DNA of 64,000 nt from Inia geoffrensis (Eukaryota; Chordata; Mammalia; Artiodactyla; Iniidae), in contig CM070904.1 of assembly GCA_036417435.1 (NCBI GenBank), positions 46,197,908-46,261,907 on the forward strand, given 5' to 3'. Below the pieces are notes generated by a model, which had not been told where the DNA came from, did not search any database, and saw only the letters and a list, made by a program, of their open reading frames with translations. The position numbers and the translations under genes were made by a program. Positions 23,378-35,455 of the stretch are shown piece by piece. The first letter of the stretch is position 1. The number at the start of each line of letters is the position of its first letter.

Positions 23378-23730
23378 TTAAAATTAATTTATTTATGAAT
23401 TTATTTATTTTTGGCTGCATTGGGTCTTTGTTGCACACAGGCTTTTCTCTAGTTGCAGCGAGTGGGGGCTGCTCCTCGTTGCAGAGGGCAGGCTTCTCAT
23501 TGTGGTGGCCTCTCCCATTGAGAAGCACAGGTTCTAGGTGCACGGGCCTCGGTAGTTGTGGCTCGCAGGCCCAGCAGTTGTGGCTCCCCAGCTCCAGAGC
23601 GTAGGCTCAGTAGCTGTGAAGCACAGGCTTAGTTTCTCCACAGGCGCAGGATCTTCCTGGAGCAGGGCTCGAACTTGTGTCTCCTGCATTGGCAGGCAGA
23701 CTCCCAACCACTGTGCCACCAGGGAAGCCC
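23378..23730 (-). mobile_element. CHR-type SINE (~350-bp form)
   Basis: On the minus strand the head is gggcttccctggtggcacag and the element ends in an AT-rich tail (plus-strand 23378-23415). The 17-bp duplication ccttcagtatgcatttt is perfect at 23361-23377 and 23731-23747. ORFs on both strands here are SINE artefacts. Confidence 0.95.
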
Positions 23731-23747
23731 CCTTCAGTATGCATTTT

Positions 23748-24308
23748 AACTTCAAGGGCTATTTTCTGGAAGCCCTGGGACAAAATAATTATAATCCACT
23801 TATCTAAAATAATTCAACATAACAAAAGGGATCTTGTTATGTAAAATTAAGTAAACAAAGCCCTTTTTGTGGTTTTTAGCTTAACTATATGACATGCTAA
23901 AATAAAAACTGAAAGTTAAGGTTTATTCAGTTCTGGTGAGTTAAAATAACTTTTAAGTGTTTTTACTTTTTCGAACCTAGGTTTATAGGCCATTACTTTC
24001 CTATCTGCAAAGTTCTGGGAGCAAAAGGTCATTACATGTATAATTTTATGCATTTTCATGGCATTTCTAGAGTATTACTTTGAGAATTAAGCATCCTAGT
24101 TATGACCCAACTAAACCCCAAATATGCTTATGATTCTGGATAAAGAAGATAAAAAAAAAAAATAGATGCTTTAAATTCACCAAATTTTGACAATCAGGCC
24201 TGGGTGGAAAAAAAAATTGGATGATTAAATCCACCCTGTACATGCTTAATATAGAAATGGAAGACCCATTAAATTAGTCAAAATTTAAAGCAATTTAAAA
24301 GAGATTCT
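23748..24308. other. Unassigned AT-rich stretch
   Basis: No gene or named repeat is recognised. Confidence 0.5.
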
Positions 24309-24346
24309 GGACTTTCCTGGTGGGGCAGTGGTTAAGAATCCGCCTG
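24309..24346 (+). mobile_element. Isolated CHR SINE head (38 bp)
   Basis: ggactttcctggtggggcag and 'tggttaagaatccgcctg' form the first 38 bp of a CHR SINE. This is followed immediately by a second, complete SINE head. No remainder of the first copy appears beyond the second. Confidence 0.85.
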
Positions 24347-24665
24347 GGGCTTCCCTGGTGGCGCAGTGGTTGAGAGTCCGCCTGTCAATGCAGGGGACAT
24401 GGGTTCGAGCCCTGATCGGGGAAGATCCCCCATGCCACGGAGCAACTGTGCGCCACAACTACTGAAGCCTGCGTGCCACAATACTGAAGCCCAGGCGCCT
24501 ACAGCTCGCGTTCCGCAACAAGAGAAGCCACCGCAATGATAAGCCCGCACACTGCAATGAGGAGTAGCCCCCGCTCGCCGCAACTAGAGAAGGCCCGCGC
24601 ACTACAACAAAGACCCAATGCAGCCAAATATAAATTTAAAAATAAATAATAAAAAAATAAAAGGT
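24347..24665 (+). mobile_element. CHR-type SINE (~310-bp form)
   Basis: Full copy from gggcttccctggtggcgcag to caaagacccaatgcagcc with an A-rich tail. The A box tggcgcagtgg and B box gttcgagcc both fit the RNA polymerase III consensus, so this is the copy with the best-preserved internal promoter. It abuts the partial head at 24309-24346. An imperfect duplication (aaaagagattc near 24297, aaaaggtattc near 24659) may bracket the composite. Confidence 0.92.
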
Positions 24666-24669
24666 ATTC

Positions 24670-25555
24670 AAATTTCATTTGTATTTAGATGATTAGTGTT
24701 CAACATTCTTTTATGATTTTAATAATAATATCTCAAATAACATATGGCTAGGAATACATTTTTTGTTTCTTTTCTATTATAAGAAGAAACAACTCTTTAA
24801 TGACACTGAGAAACTGACTGTGGATAAATTAAAAATTAACAGTAGTGCCAGGATTAAATGTTATTGAGGCCACTAGACCATGGGTTCCTAAGAGGATATT
24901 AGATACTTACCTTTGTTCACCCAGCATCTAGGATCCGGTGGGGTGCACTGCACACACAGTGAGGTTTGATAATTGGAAGGTAATTTAGCCTAGTTAGTAA
25001 TATTATCCATGGCACTTCCCAGATTTTAGGGAAGAGTAAAAAATGTACAGAACTTGAGGAAAGGAAGTAGGTAAGCTTTGGGGATGTAATGTTTAATGGC
25101 GGAGATAAACTAACATACAGTCAAAATAAGTCTTAGGAGGTGAAACAATTTAACATACACATGCACAGAGTGCTATATACGGTGCTTTAAGAGTATAGTA
25201 TTAAAGCTAGTACCAATTTAGAGGTGTGCAATTCATTACGTATATGCTTTCCCATCATGAATAAGATATAGCTATAATAAGCTTATAAGTGCTAATTTTG
25301 TATGTAAAGATGACACACCACACCTCACAATTTTCAGGTTTATTTTTTTTCTACGAAGAGTGAGGTAATGTGAGCCTATCCACATACTTCTTTGTCTCTG
25401 TTGTAAATTTATTTATTACTTTTTTCTGGTGAGATATAGTTTGAAAGAATTTTGAAACCAGTAGTTACATATAAGCATGTGACCACATGGGGATCAAACC
25501 CCATGAATTCATAACATTTGTTTCCTGCTTTGGTGAAGTCTTTCCAGCTACTGAC
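24670..25555. other. Unassigned AT-rich stretch
   Basis: No gene or named repeat is recognised. Confidence 0.5.
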
Positions 25556-25800
25556 GTATGCTCAGAAATTAATTTTCTCATTCCACCAGTGTGTACTCTG
25601 TGCCTATCACTTCCAGGCGTTATGATCAGGGCCAGAGAAAAAACAAAGAGGTTGACTTTTATTACAGTACTTAAAATCTGAGAGAAAAAGCCAGTATATA
25701 AATATAATAAGATGAGAAAATATAAAATAAAGAGCAAAGGTAATTTAGGAAAGTGAGAGATCACATCTGGCTACACTGATAAAAGAGGATTTCTTGGAAG
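25556..25800 (-). mobile_element. L2 3' region
   Basis: 'ccagtgtgtactctgtgcct' then 'ggcgttatgatcagggccag' and a downstream 'aagaggatttcttggaagag' follow the reverse-complement L2 order. Overlapping ORFs on both strands are unlikely to be genes. Confidence 0.6.
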
Positions 25801-27321
25801 AGCTCATATTTAAGTCTGTTTTGAGAGTTTTATGTCACGGAACATGTGTATAATAGAATATATTAAGATCTCAGTCATCTCCATAAGAGAGAGAGGGTCC
25901 AAAGGTCTGCAGACTAGGAAATTTGAAGCATGTGGGTAGCAAGTTAACTTATGCAAATAAATCGTATTGAGATTTCTCAACTAGGGTTCCACAGCTGAAC
26001 CACAGAACATAGAAAATGTCTAAGTGATTATTTTACTTGTCTCAATGAGTACCATTTGAATGCATAGGTGAAAAGATAATTCATAACCTTCAAAAATGCC
26101 TTAGTGGAATAGGACTTAATTCTCTCATGATATTCCATTTGAGAAAGACTTAGTGTCTGATATTTATGTTTATTGATGGATATAGCTATATTTATCTATA
26201 TATTCTATTCTATATCCATATCTATATATGTATTTATATATCTATATCCATCTATATACCTATATATTTGCATATAGCTATTCATCTATCCTTTTTTTCT
26301 TTCTAGAGAGAGAAGTTATCTATTAATAATGAGAAATATGACTACTAAATTTACCAGATACTGAGCAGCATTTTCAATCCCTGAAGGTGGACCTACATAG
26401 AAGACCAATTATTATTAGAAAGATTTTTCTTGGAGTATAAAATAATAGTACCATTGAGTCATAAGGACTTGATTTATTTCTCTCCCCAAAGAGATAGTCT
26501 CCATGCGAAGACTGGATGATTACTTGCAGCCCAGAGCACATTCCCTCTCCCCTGAGCCTTAGGCATGGTGCCACTGTTTGCTTCTCTCCCTCTTTTTACC
26601 CCTTTCCTGAAAACTTCTCTTCCAATTGAATCATTCTCTCTTTGATATCTCTCGTATATATTATGCTAAAAATGTGTTTGACTTAATAACTTTCGAAGTC
26701 ATATGGCTTGCATGTTTTAAAGAAGGGGATGCTCTTCGCAGGAGCTTAAAATATTATAAAATCTCTAAGTGCATATCACATTTTAGATGTGATCTCTGCT
26801 GATATATTTCAAGCATTTCATACATTTCCTACTTTGATATTTCCCTTCATAATTGAACACACAGTTGACAGGCTTAGGTCTAATGAGCATCCATTTGAGT
26901 CAAAATAGTCTCTACTTTCAACTTTCCTAATGAGTTTCAACTGTTACCTCAAGTGTTTCAAGGTTAGGAGACCTGAATTTCTCATCTTTAGAACTAGCAC
27001 CTTCATTTTCTGTTTTTTCACTCATTCAATATAATGAGCAAGAAAAAAAAATGCAATGCAATAAAACAGTGGTTTTAAATGTTCATAAGCAGAATGGTCC
27101 ATTATTCAAATGACATGTAAAAGGAGAACGAGTATGCCTGAAGTGTAGTGAGTGTCAGGAGGCCCGCTTGCTTGCTCCCTCCTTTCCTTCAGCCTTCGCT
27201 GCAAAAAAGATTTCTAAGGTACATTGTGGTGCCATGCTAGAAGGCTTTATAAACCACTGAAAAGACATGATAGATACAGATATTTAGATCAATAGATAAG
27301 TAGGCATCTGGTCTGTAGTGC
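25801..27321. other. Unassigned stretch with an AT-rich low-complexity run
   Basis: No gene seen. Low-complexity TATC/TATA sequence occupies 26160-26290. Confidence 0.5.
26160..26290. repeat. Degenerate (TATATC)n low-complexity repeat
   Basis: Irregular iterations of tatctata and tatcca over about 130 bp. Confidence 0.8.
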
Positions 27322-27926
27322 AGAACACTTGTTTCCTTTTGCTGCTGTTAACAAAATGCAACAAACTTAGAAGCTTAAACAATACAAATTTATTATTTTA
27401 CTGTTCTGTAGGCTAGAAGTACAACACAAAACTCACTGAGCTAAAATCAAGGTGGTGGCAAGACTTCATTTCTTTCCAGAGGCTCTAGGGTTTTGAAAAC
27501 CTTTCCTGGATCATTTGGGTCTTGGCACAATTCAGTTCCTTGCAGCTGCAGGAGTAAGATCCCAATTTTCTTACTGTCAGCTAAGAGCCGTTTCCAGCTT
27601 CTAGATGCCTTGGCTGATGGCCCCCTTTTTCCATCGTCAAAGGCATCAGCAGAGGTTCCACCTCTTTTATGCTTCAAATCTGTCCTTCTTTCCTCTTCAT
27701 CTTTCTAACTCAGCCAGGATAGGTTCTCCACATTTAAGGGTTCTTGTGATAAGGCCAGGCCAACGACATAATACAGGATAATCTCCACATCTCAGGATAA
27801 TCTCAAGGTCTGTACTCATGATCGTATCTTAAAGTAATGTCTGTCATATAACATCCACAGGTTCCAGGGATTAGAGTGTGGACAGCTTTTTAAGGGGAGA
27901 GGTCATTATTCCACTTATCACAAGCA
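27322..27926 (-). mobile_element. LTR-like interspersed repeat (MaLR/ERVL-type)
   Basis: Landmarks run 'ccttttgctgctgttaacaa', 'aaacttagaagcttaaacaa', 'actcactgagctaaaatcaa', 'ggataatctccacatctcag' and 'ccacaggttccagggattag'. This is the reverse complement of the type seen at 8098-8470, here nearly full length (about 600 bp). The ORFs at 27447-27708 are within it. Confidence 0.6.
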
Positions 27927-28639
27927 GTGTTTGTGTAGTTATTTTCATTTTCTTGTAAAGAGGAAGTCTTGACCAACAGGCAAGGCTACTAAGAAATATT
28001 TTGATAAGTTATTTTGTACTTAAATGACATTTAATCAGTTTTTAAGTCATGAATATCATTCTTAACTTCAAGGCTTTGCATACCACAGTTTGGTTAATTA
28101 TACCTTGCTTTTCAGTTAATTTTTGGAGAAGAATCTCACATCTCTATTTCCAATATTTTAATTGAACATACGTGGGAGAAGCTCACAAATAACCATTAAC
28201 ATAATAAAGGGGGTTTTATTTTAGATTATGGGTTGTCAATCAATAATAATTTATGTTTATAATAATAATAATTTATGATTTCAATTTGCCAGCAATTTAG
28301 CTATAAAACACACACACACCCACATACACACACACACACACACACAAAACATAGAGACTTACTGAAGTGAAAGAACTGACCCATAGCTAGGCTGACCACA
28401 GTTTTGAATACACTGAAGGACTAAATTTTGACATGCTTATTTGAATCTAATTGGAAATTCAGATCTCTATACAGCCATTTATCCTTGAGTTCTAAGTCAT
28501 TGCATTTCATCTGTTATTTATGATCTCATTTAGATTTCAGAAAAAAATCTGATACTTCATGACACATCTTAACTTATACTTTACCTTTAAGATCTGGCTA
28601 CTCTTTGAGCCAAGAGCACAATGCTTATTCATGTGCATG
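27927..28639. other. Unassigned stretch with (CA)n
   Basis: Only the CA microsatellite at 28308-28347 is recognised. No gene. Confidence 0.5.
28308..28347. repeat. (CA)n microsatellite
   Basis: A CA run of about 20 units, interrupted at 28319-28325. Confidence 0.9.
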
Positions 28640-30200
28640 GGAGTTATGAACCACCACCAAAGGTCAATGAATGCAGTCATGTAATGAAGATAGAGTTTTT
28701 GGTCCACCTTGGTGTCTGACTGGTGATTTAATTACTGATAAAAATGATACTACTCTTTCTGATAGTTCCAAGGCAGAATCTTCCTGTGGGATCATGGTTT
28801 TTGGCCAGCCACTTCCCAAAGCACCAAGAGTAGCAGAGGAAGGTGGGGATCCTTATAGCCATCCTGGTGTTGCTTTTGCTAGCTCTAGTCACTGGGGGCT
28901 GATGTGATTGCTAGCCAAGATAGAACTTCTATAAAACCCAGCAGCAAAATGCTGCACATGCCTAACGTGTTAATAAGAGAGAGAAAAACTTCAACTTTCT
29001 TTTCTCTCTCACTTGGGATTCTAAAGGGCAACAGGGCAGCTACCAGCAAAAAGTCCAGAGGCACAAATCTACCAACACAGAATTCAAAAGGTACATTTCA
29101 CAAATGGTAGACACAAGATGTGTTTTCTTTGCATACTCTAGTGTCAGGCTATTTTTCAAGTGCCAATTCCCATCACAACTGGCACCTTTGGCATTTATGA
29201 AATGGTTGGTGTTTTGCGTTCAGCTAAGGAATTTGTGTTCAGGGAACAGACAGAACGGAAGTGTCCTGGTCAGCTAATGCCAATCACTGTTCCCCACTCC
29301 ACAGGGATTTACTCAGAGAAGAATACAGCTTTCAGTCACCCTTTAGGGAAGTTTCTCTCTCAATGAAAGAGTATGTCCAAGTAGATTCTTGACTGTGTTT
29401 CTAAATTCCTGACAAGCAATATGGGGAAAAAAAGAATAGCACATTTCTGAAAATGGAAAGTGTGTATAAACAGTAACTTTATATAAGGTTAAATCACAGA
29501 ACTTACTGAATATAAAGCAATAACACTACATGTGTTTGGAAATACTGCAGTTCAAAGGCACTCTGTGCCTATTTTAATGAATCTCACAAATACAATGAGT
29601 ACATTAGTGAATGCATCATTATGTTCAAAGAGTTTGATCCATTTCCAAATAACAAGAATGGCAAACAACCTCCCAGTCCCAAAGGGTCAAATTCAGGGGC
29701 ATGTTACAAAACCTTTTACAGATTCACCTCTTGACAAATGCATTTTAGGAATGATTAAATTGAAGTTTCACAATACAAAAAGGAAAAGAACAAGCTCCCT
29801 GGTAAACCTGCCACAACTGAGGGAAGAATAGGCTATGGGATGATCTTCTTAGAAACTACAACAATTTTAATGCATTATGGAGTCTACCGTTAGCACAAGA
29901 TGAGAATGAAGCAGTAATTATCAAAATCCAACCACCTATTATTTTCCATTCAGTGGGCAAAAATATTTCTCATATTCTGATGTGAGAAAGCACAAGGATT
30001 TGTTTTTTAAAGATTATGTTATGCTAGAGAATTATAAACAGCAGGCACCGTCAGCACTTAAGATTAGTGGACTGTTTTTCTTCAAGAAATGTAACTGAGC
30101 ACCAGCTACACCACCATCAAGCAGGTACCTGGAGGTGAGTGTACAAGTATCAACCAACTTCATGAACAGTTGCAAGGTCTGAAATTACTATGCCCTTTGT
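28640..30200 (+). pseudogene. Candidate degraded coding stretch, parent gene unknown
   Basis: Four plus-strand ORFs succeed each other with little overlap: 28671-28907 (78 aa), 28904-29110 (68 aa), 29160-29366 (68 aa) and 29532-29831 (99 aa). Their products have a balanced, protein-like composition. Base composition is less AT-extreme than the flanks, and no repeat landmark appears. A tail beyond (about 30090-30170) also reads as plausible protein in one frame. No introns are evident. Together this could be a frameshifted retrocopy of a long coding exon. I do not recognise the parent, and chance ORFs in unique DNA remain possible. Confidence 0.35.
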
Positions 30201-30799
30201 ATTTGCTAACTGACATAATTGCTTACTTCAGTGCACGGCTGTAGGAAAGAAATAAGACTCTTTTCACTTGTGCAAACTTACACTGACATATTTGTGAAAG
30301 CCCAAACTATCCCATACTGAAAGTTTTGGAATACTCTTATATCTATGGAAAATCTATTTGGCTTGCAAAATTCATATGAGCCTCACATACAAATTCTGTA
30401 TATTTTCATTGCTTCCATAACCTTTTCCTCTTCTCCCATTACATTATAGGTTAAGAGGACATAAGTATGTGCTGGCAGTAAATACTTTCAGCATAATATG
30501 TGTCAGCATTCCCTCACAAATAAATATTCCCCTGAAGAACCAAAGAGTAGAAAGGACAGGCAGAATGCATTATACTTACGTAGCTTCACTGCATCATTTT
30601 ATTTAGGGCCCCAAGCTGATCCCCTTAGTGTAGCTATAATTTCTTTTGGTCTTACACAGTGTACATTGGGTTAATGAGGTCAACTTGATCTCTATGTGGT
30701 ACCCTAAACCCATGCCACCTCTTAGTATAGCATAATTCTATGGTGACAAGAAGGAAATAGAGAACAGATTTACATGAATCAAATTGAGATCTGGAAGCA
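30201..30799. other. Unassigned stretch
   Basis: No named repeat or gene. If the neighbouring pseudogene reading is right, part of this could be its 3' UTR. Confidence 0.4.
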
Positions 30800-31110
30800 T
30801 TTTAGATTTTTACCTTTCCTCCTGCTCCATGTATATTTGATAATAAAAATTTATCTCAGGTTGTCTTCTTTTGCTGCGTCTCCTACTGCCCCAGCTTTAA
30901 TTCAGGCTATCCTTATGTCTAACCTGGATTATGGCGGTAATCCAGAAGATCCCTCTGCCTCCAGTCTGTCTCTGAATTTACTCTATCATCTACACTGATA
31001 CCACTGTGTCTACAGCACAGATTGGATTTTTTTTTCTATCTTGTTTAAATCTTTCGATGGCCTGGCTAATTCACTGCATGTTCACAAAGACCGTATCATC
31101 ATTAATGGTA
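30800..31110 (+). mobile_element. L2-type fragment
   Basis: 'gctgcgtctcctactgcccc', 'agctttaattcaggctatcc', 'taacctggattatggcggta' and 'ctctgcctccagtctgtctc' match a mammal-wide L2-associated consensus upstream of the L2 3' end. The local ORF (30774-30998) is a reading of this repeat. Confidence 0.55.
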
Positions 31111-31939
31111 TTACATGTCCTTTGGGCAAGCAACATCTGAGCATCCAACAGGAAGGGGTCAAGCCACACACCCTGAGCTATGGGGATTTAGAAACCTCAA
31201 GAGAAAGAACTTGAACGTGGTCCACCGTAGGAGACCAGATCTATACAGACATGTCTAATGAATAGGAAGACCATATAGTAATCTGATTTTAAGAAGTACC
31301 AACGGTCGCCCTGAGAAAAAAATCCTAAGGAGAAGAATGAATTTATAAAGGTGGACCATATCCAACAACAGGGACAAGATTTTGCTAACAACTACTGGCA
31401 ATTTTTTGAGATGCATGCTGAAGCCAAACTTGAGTGCACTAAATTCAGCTGTGTGCCCCACCCTCAAAGCATCTATGCAGTCTATGAGGATGAGTGTCAT
31501 GTAGTAAAACCCCATATAATTATGTCAATATGAATCTCAAAATATCTAAAGCTGGACATCTTCCTTTCTTACTTAAGCACTTAAAGAAAGAAGCTCTCTT
31601 GTAAGCCTGAGAGAATTATACAGCTGAGATGAGCAGAAGAGATGGGATGGAAATCTGCAGATGGAAACTGAGAGAATACAGATATACGTGGTATTTTGAA
31701 GCCATGTATGGGTTTCAAAGCATTCATAGATTCATTGAGAGATAGATGTATAGCCTCATTGGCAGACACATTAAATGCCTTAGGATCCAGAGATAAAGAA
31801 AGGTGAGACCAAAAGTCATAGATAGTCACTCTGGAAACATGTTTAAGTCACTCCTGGCCATTTCTGAAAATGTCTAAAGAGACATAATGAAATGGATGAG
31901 ATTCTGGTAGAAGTTTTTGAGTCAGCAATCCTATTTTAC
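31111..31939. other. Unassigned stretch
   Basis: Short ORFs occur on both strands (31351-31533 plus, 31197-31515 and 31581-31829 minus). None carries a motif I recognise. No repeat is named. Confidence 0.4.
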
Positions 31940-32440
31940 ATCTTTCAGGGAGGGGGAAATTTTCCCCTCTACCCTTCTTGAGTTCTTGTGGCTTGACTAA
32001 TAAAATTGACACAAGACAGATCAAACAAACAAGCTTAATTGGTACCCACAGAAGTCTCATAGAAATGAGACCTAAGAAGTGATGAAAGAAGGCAGCTTTT
32101 ATACATTTTAGACGAAGAAACAATAAATTTGAGAGGAATTAATGGGGCAAAGAAACTGAAGTTTGGGTGCTTAAATATTAAGAGAATTTAAGCAAAGTTA
32201 GAGCTTGAGTAGTAAGTTAGTAAAGAAGTAACAAGGTTTGTTTGTACAAGTTTCTCAGCCCTGAATTCCTTATCTCTGGTAATGAGGATGTCTTTCTACC
32301 TCCCAGTACAAGGAAGGTACCTTTCACAAGGGAGATTTATTTCTTGTTTTCAGGCAGACAGAGAGGAGTGTTCCTCTTGCATCTACTGTTTCTTAAGTAA
32401 TTTTAATTCAAAATAATCAATATGCCATTAGGGCATATTT
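31940..32440 (-). mobile_element. ERV LTR (class uncertain)
   Basis: On the minus strand a TATA-like tgtataaaagctgcc lies upstream of 'gtctcatttctatgagactt', 'ctgtgggtaccaattaagct' and a polyadenylation-type 'caattttattagtc'. The final 'agaagggtagaggggaaaat' is typical of a U5 end. Edges are approximate and no target duplication was established. No intact internal retroviral reading frame adjoins. Confidence 0.6.
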
Positions 32441-32578
32441 TGGAGCTTCCATGCCCACTCCAGGCACAACACTCTCTGGGAATCTCCACGTGTTCACCAT
32501 CTTGGAAGTTCTCCCAACCCTGACCTTTTGGGGTTTTGATTGAAGCATGGTTGATTAAATCATTGGCATTTGGTGATT

Positions 32579-32968
32579 TTTTTTTTTAATAAACATTTAT
32601 GTACAGTTGTGTTTTTTCTAAATTTATTTATTTGTTTATATTTTATTTTTGGCTGCGCTGGGTCTTCGTTGCTGCGCGGGGCCTCTAGTTGCGGCGAGCG
32701 GGGGCTACTCTTTGTTGTGGTGTGCAGGCTCCTCAGTACGGTGGCTTCTCTTGTTGCGGAGCACAGGCTCTAGGCCACAAGGGCTTCAGTAGTTGCAGCA
32801 CACGGGGTCAACAGTTGTGGCTCTCAGGCTCCAGAATGCAGGCTCAGTAGTTGTGGTGCAAGGACTTAGTTGCTCCGCAACATGTGGGATCTTCCCAGGC
32901 CAGGGCTCAAACCCGTGTCCCCTGCATTGGCAGGCGGATTCTTAATCACTGTACCACCAGGGAAATCC
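32579..32968 (-). mobile_element. CHR-type SINE (~340-bp form) with extended tail
   Basis: The head (minus) lies at about 32968 and the body runs leftward to an A-rich tail near 32620. It then has about 25 bp of non-SINE sequence (aataaacatttatgtacagt on plus) and a second A run before the duplication. ggcatttggtgatt is perfect at 32565-32578 and 32969-32982. Confidence 0.93.
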
Positions 32969-32989
32969 GGCATTTGGTGATTGATTCAA

Positions 32990-33320
32990 CTTCCATCCCC
33001 TTTCCCCTCTCCAGAAGTCTGGGGGTGTGACTAAATTTTCCCCAGTTTGCTTTCTTCACCTGGCTAAATAAATTAGTTTGGGCAGCCTTCTCTAATCTCA
33101 ACTCTTCAAACCCCATCATGAGTTAGGTGCCCTTTTTGAGTCCAACAACTCTATAATTATAAATTACACTGCAATATAATTATTTCTGTACTTTTATACC
33201 TCCTCCATTAAATAGTGAATTCTTCAATGACAAGGGTATTCTAAATATTACATGGTTGATACAGTGTCTGATAAAGAGTAAATGCATAGCAAAACTGTAT
33301 TTAATAGATTAACTCCTTCA
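32990..33320 (+). mobile_element. L2 3' region
   Basis: 'tttcttcacctggctaaata', 'cccatcatgagttaggtgcc', 'tattatttctgtacttttat'-type text, 'agtgaattcttcaatgacaa' and 'acagtgtctgataaagagta' follow the plus-strand L2 order. Confidence 0.65.
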
Positions 33321-34369
33321 CCCAATATTCTGTATTTTTCATACAGGTCTATCCATCTATATAGAATGTGGCCTCCACCACCCAAATAATGAAAAAAGTG
33401 GAGTCCCATTCCCCCCGTTATATCAATTACCTGAAATTATTTGCTTTACACTTGCTTTTTACTCTGCCTGTTTTTCTTTCTTAATCTTATTCTGTGCCTT
33501 TTGTTTTAAAATTCTGTTCTAGTGGTATCAGGAATATGTTAAGTAAAATTTTACGTATTTTATATATATTCTAAAATATTTTGTAAAAATTAATAAATAA
33601 ATCTTAACCTTAAAGGAGCTTAGAATCTACTAGGAGATGTAAGACATGTGCACTATAGAAATCTAACACATGATTGAAAGTGAGAAGTTCTATAATAGAG
33701 AAACATATAAAGTGGTGTGACAGCTCAAAAGAAATTCCAGATAGGTTATCAATGAAGTTGTAGCAGACACTAATACTTGCTCACTTGGTGTTGGCAGGAT
33801 TTGGCTCTTTGCTGGCTGGTGGACTGACAGTCTCAGTTCCTTGATGACTGTTCCCTGCATGTCTCCCTCAGTCCCTTATTCTGTGACCCTCTGCCTATAC
33901 CAGCCCAAAACATAGCAGCTAACTTCCATTAGAAGGAGCAATGGAGAGATGAAGAAAAGGCCAACAAGATGGAAACCATAGACTTTTGGTAAATCTAATA
34001 TTGGAAGTGACATCCCATCATTTTCACTGTATTCTATTTGTTAGAAGAAAGACATTAGGTATGGCCTACATTCAAGGGGAAGGCATTTCACAAGTGAGTA
34101 AATACCAAGAGGCAGAGATCAATGGGGGTAATCTAGAGGCTGCCAATCACATATATACCTCATGAAACTTTCATTACAAATGACAAAACAACAAAAACAA
34201 CAAAAAAAGCACAGACACTCCTTGAAGCAATTCAAATATATGTTTCTTAGAAGACCCTCTGGAAGGAAAGACAAATAGTTAAAAGGAATGGTGAGCAAGA
34301 AAATTGCAAATATGAGCAAATCTAAATGCACTGACACATATAAAACAATAATAGTAGTTTGATGACTAA
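33321..34369. other. Unassigned stretch
   Basis: No gene or named repeat is recognised. Confidence 0.5.
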
Positions 34370-34790
34370 TATAGCATGTAATTAGAAAATGGGCAAAATT
34401 ATTAAAAAAGAGAAAAAGAAAAACATCAATAGTATGTAGAAGAACAGAGGCAAGTGAAAACAGATGATTCTAAGGTTCTTCTATTGTTTCAGAGCTTACT
34501 AAATCCAAGGATGCATATTATATTTTAAGGGTAACCACTAAAAATAGACATAGATTACGCTGTTTCCAGACTAGTAGAATGAGTGTATGGGTATATGTTT
34601 GGGGGAAAAGGCAGTGGGAATATAAATAAAATTCAATCAGTACAAAAGAACACAAGAAATATGGATACTGGGAGGCATGGAAAAAGCAAGGTAAAAAGAA
34701 ATCACAAAATAGTAGAAAGTAAAATGTTTGAAAATAATGAAATCACAAAATGGAAGATCTAACCAATGAACCAGAATACATAGATGATAG
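34370..34790 (+). mobile_element. Old L1 (L1M-type) fragment
   Basis: 'taagggtaaccactaaaaat', 'aaattcaatcagtacaaaag' and 'gaagatctaaccaatgaacc'-style text resembles the L1M 3' region. Heavily diverged. Confidence 0.45.
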
Positions 34791-35235
34791 CAACTGGTTA
34801 GATATGGGGCCCAAGGAAAGAGAAAATTAAAGATCTGCCATTTTTCACTAGAGTGATTAGAAAGTTGATTGTGATATAAACAAAATCAGATAGTATAGGA
34901 CAGGTTACTGTTCAGTGAAATCACATGACAAAGTCAATTTTGAAAATTTTATTTAGATTTCAGCAGCTTTTCCAGAATTTCTAAGTAATATGCCCTTATG
35001 GTTGGCAATCAGGATAGATGGGGTTACCAAAGCTGTGTTTTATAGCATTTTGCATAAGACTGGGAAAATATCACTTGTCCATATGAAAAAATATGTGTGT
35101 GAGTGTGCATGGGGAGGGGAACAGAATGGATCTAAAGTTCCTTCAGGAAGCCCTTTGCCCCTACCAGTTGAGTCTGAGTTGCCTATGAGACATCCAAATA
35201 GAGCTGTTCATTCAAGTAGAGTATAGAGGCATGGA
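34791..35235 (-). repeat. Old mammal-wide repeat, possibly L2-related
   Basis: 'gagtctgagttgcctatgag' then 'acatccaaatagagctgttc' matches a dispersed mammalian repeat that also occurs at 51240-51575. The left part is unassigned. Confidence 0.4.
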
Positions 35236-35239
35236 TGTT

Positions 35240-35455
35240 TATTATAATATCAGACGGACTGGATTAAATCACACCTTTTCCATTTACTAGTTATGTGATT
35301 TGGACAGTTACTTAGTGTTTGTAATCTTAGTTTCTTCAACTTCGTAATGGTCACAAGAGCATCACTGTTGCAAGAATTCATTCAATTACATAAGATAATG
35401 AATATAAAATGTGTAGAACAGTGCCTGAAACCCAGTGTGTGATTCCTGACAGCTT
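35240..35455 (+). mobile_element. MIR SINE
   Basis: 'cagacggactggattaaatc', 'agttatgtgatttggacagt', 'aatcttagtttcttcaactt' and 'gtgtagaacagtgcctgaaa' are MIR landmarks in plus order. Confidence 0.75.
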
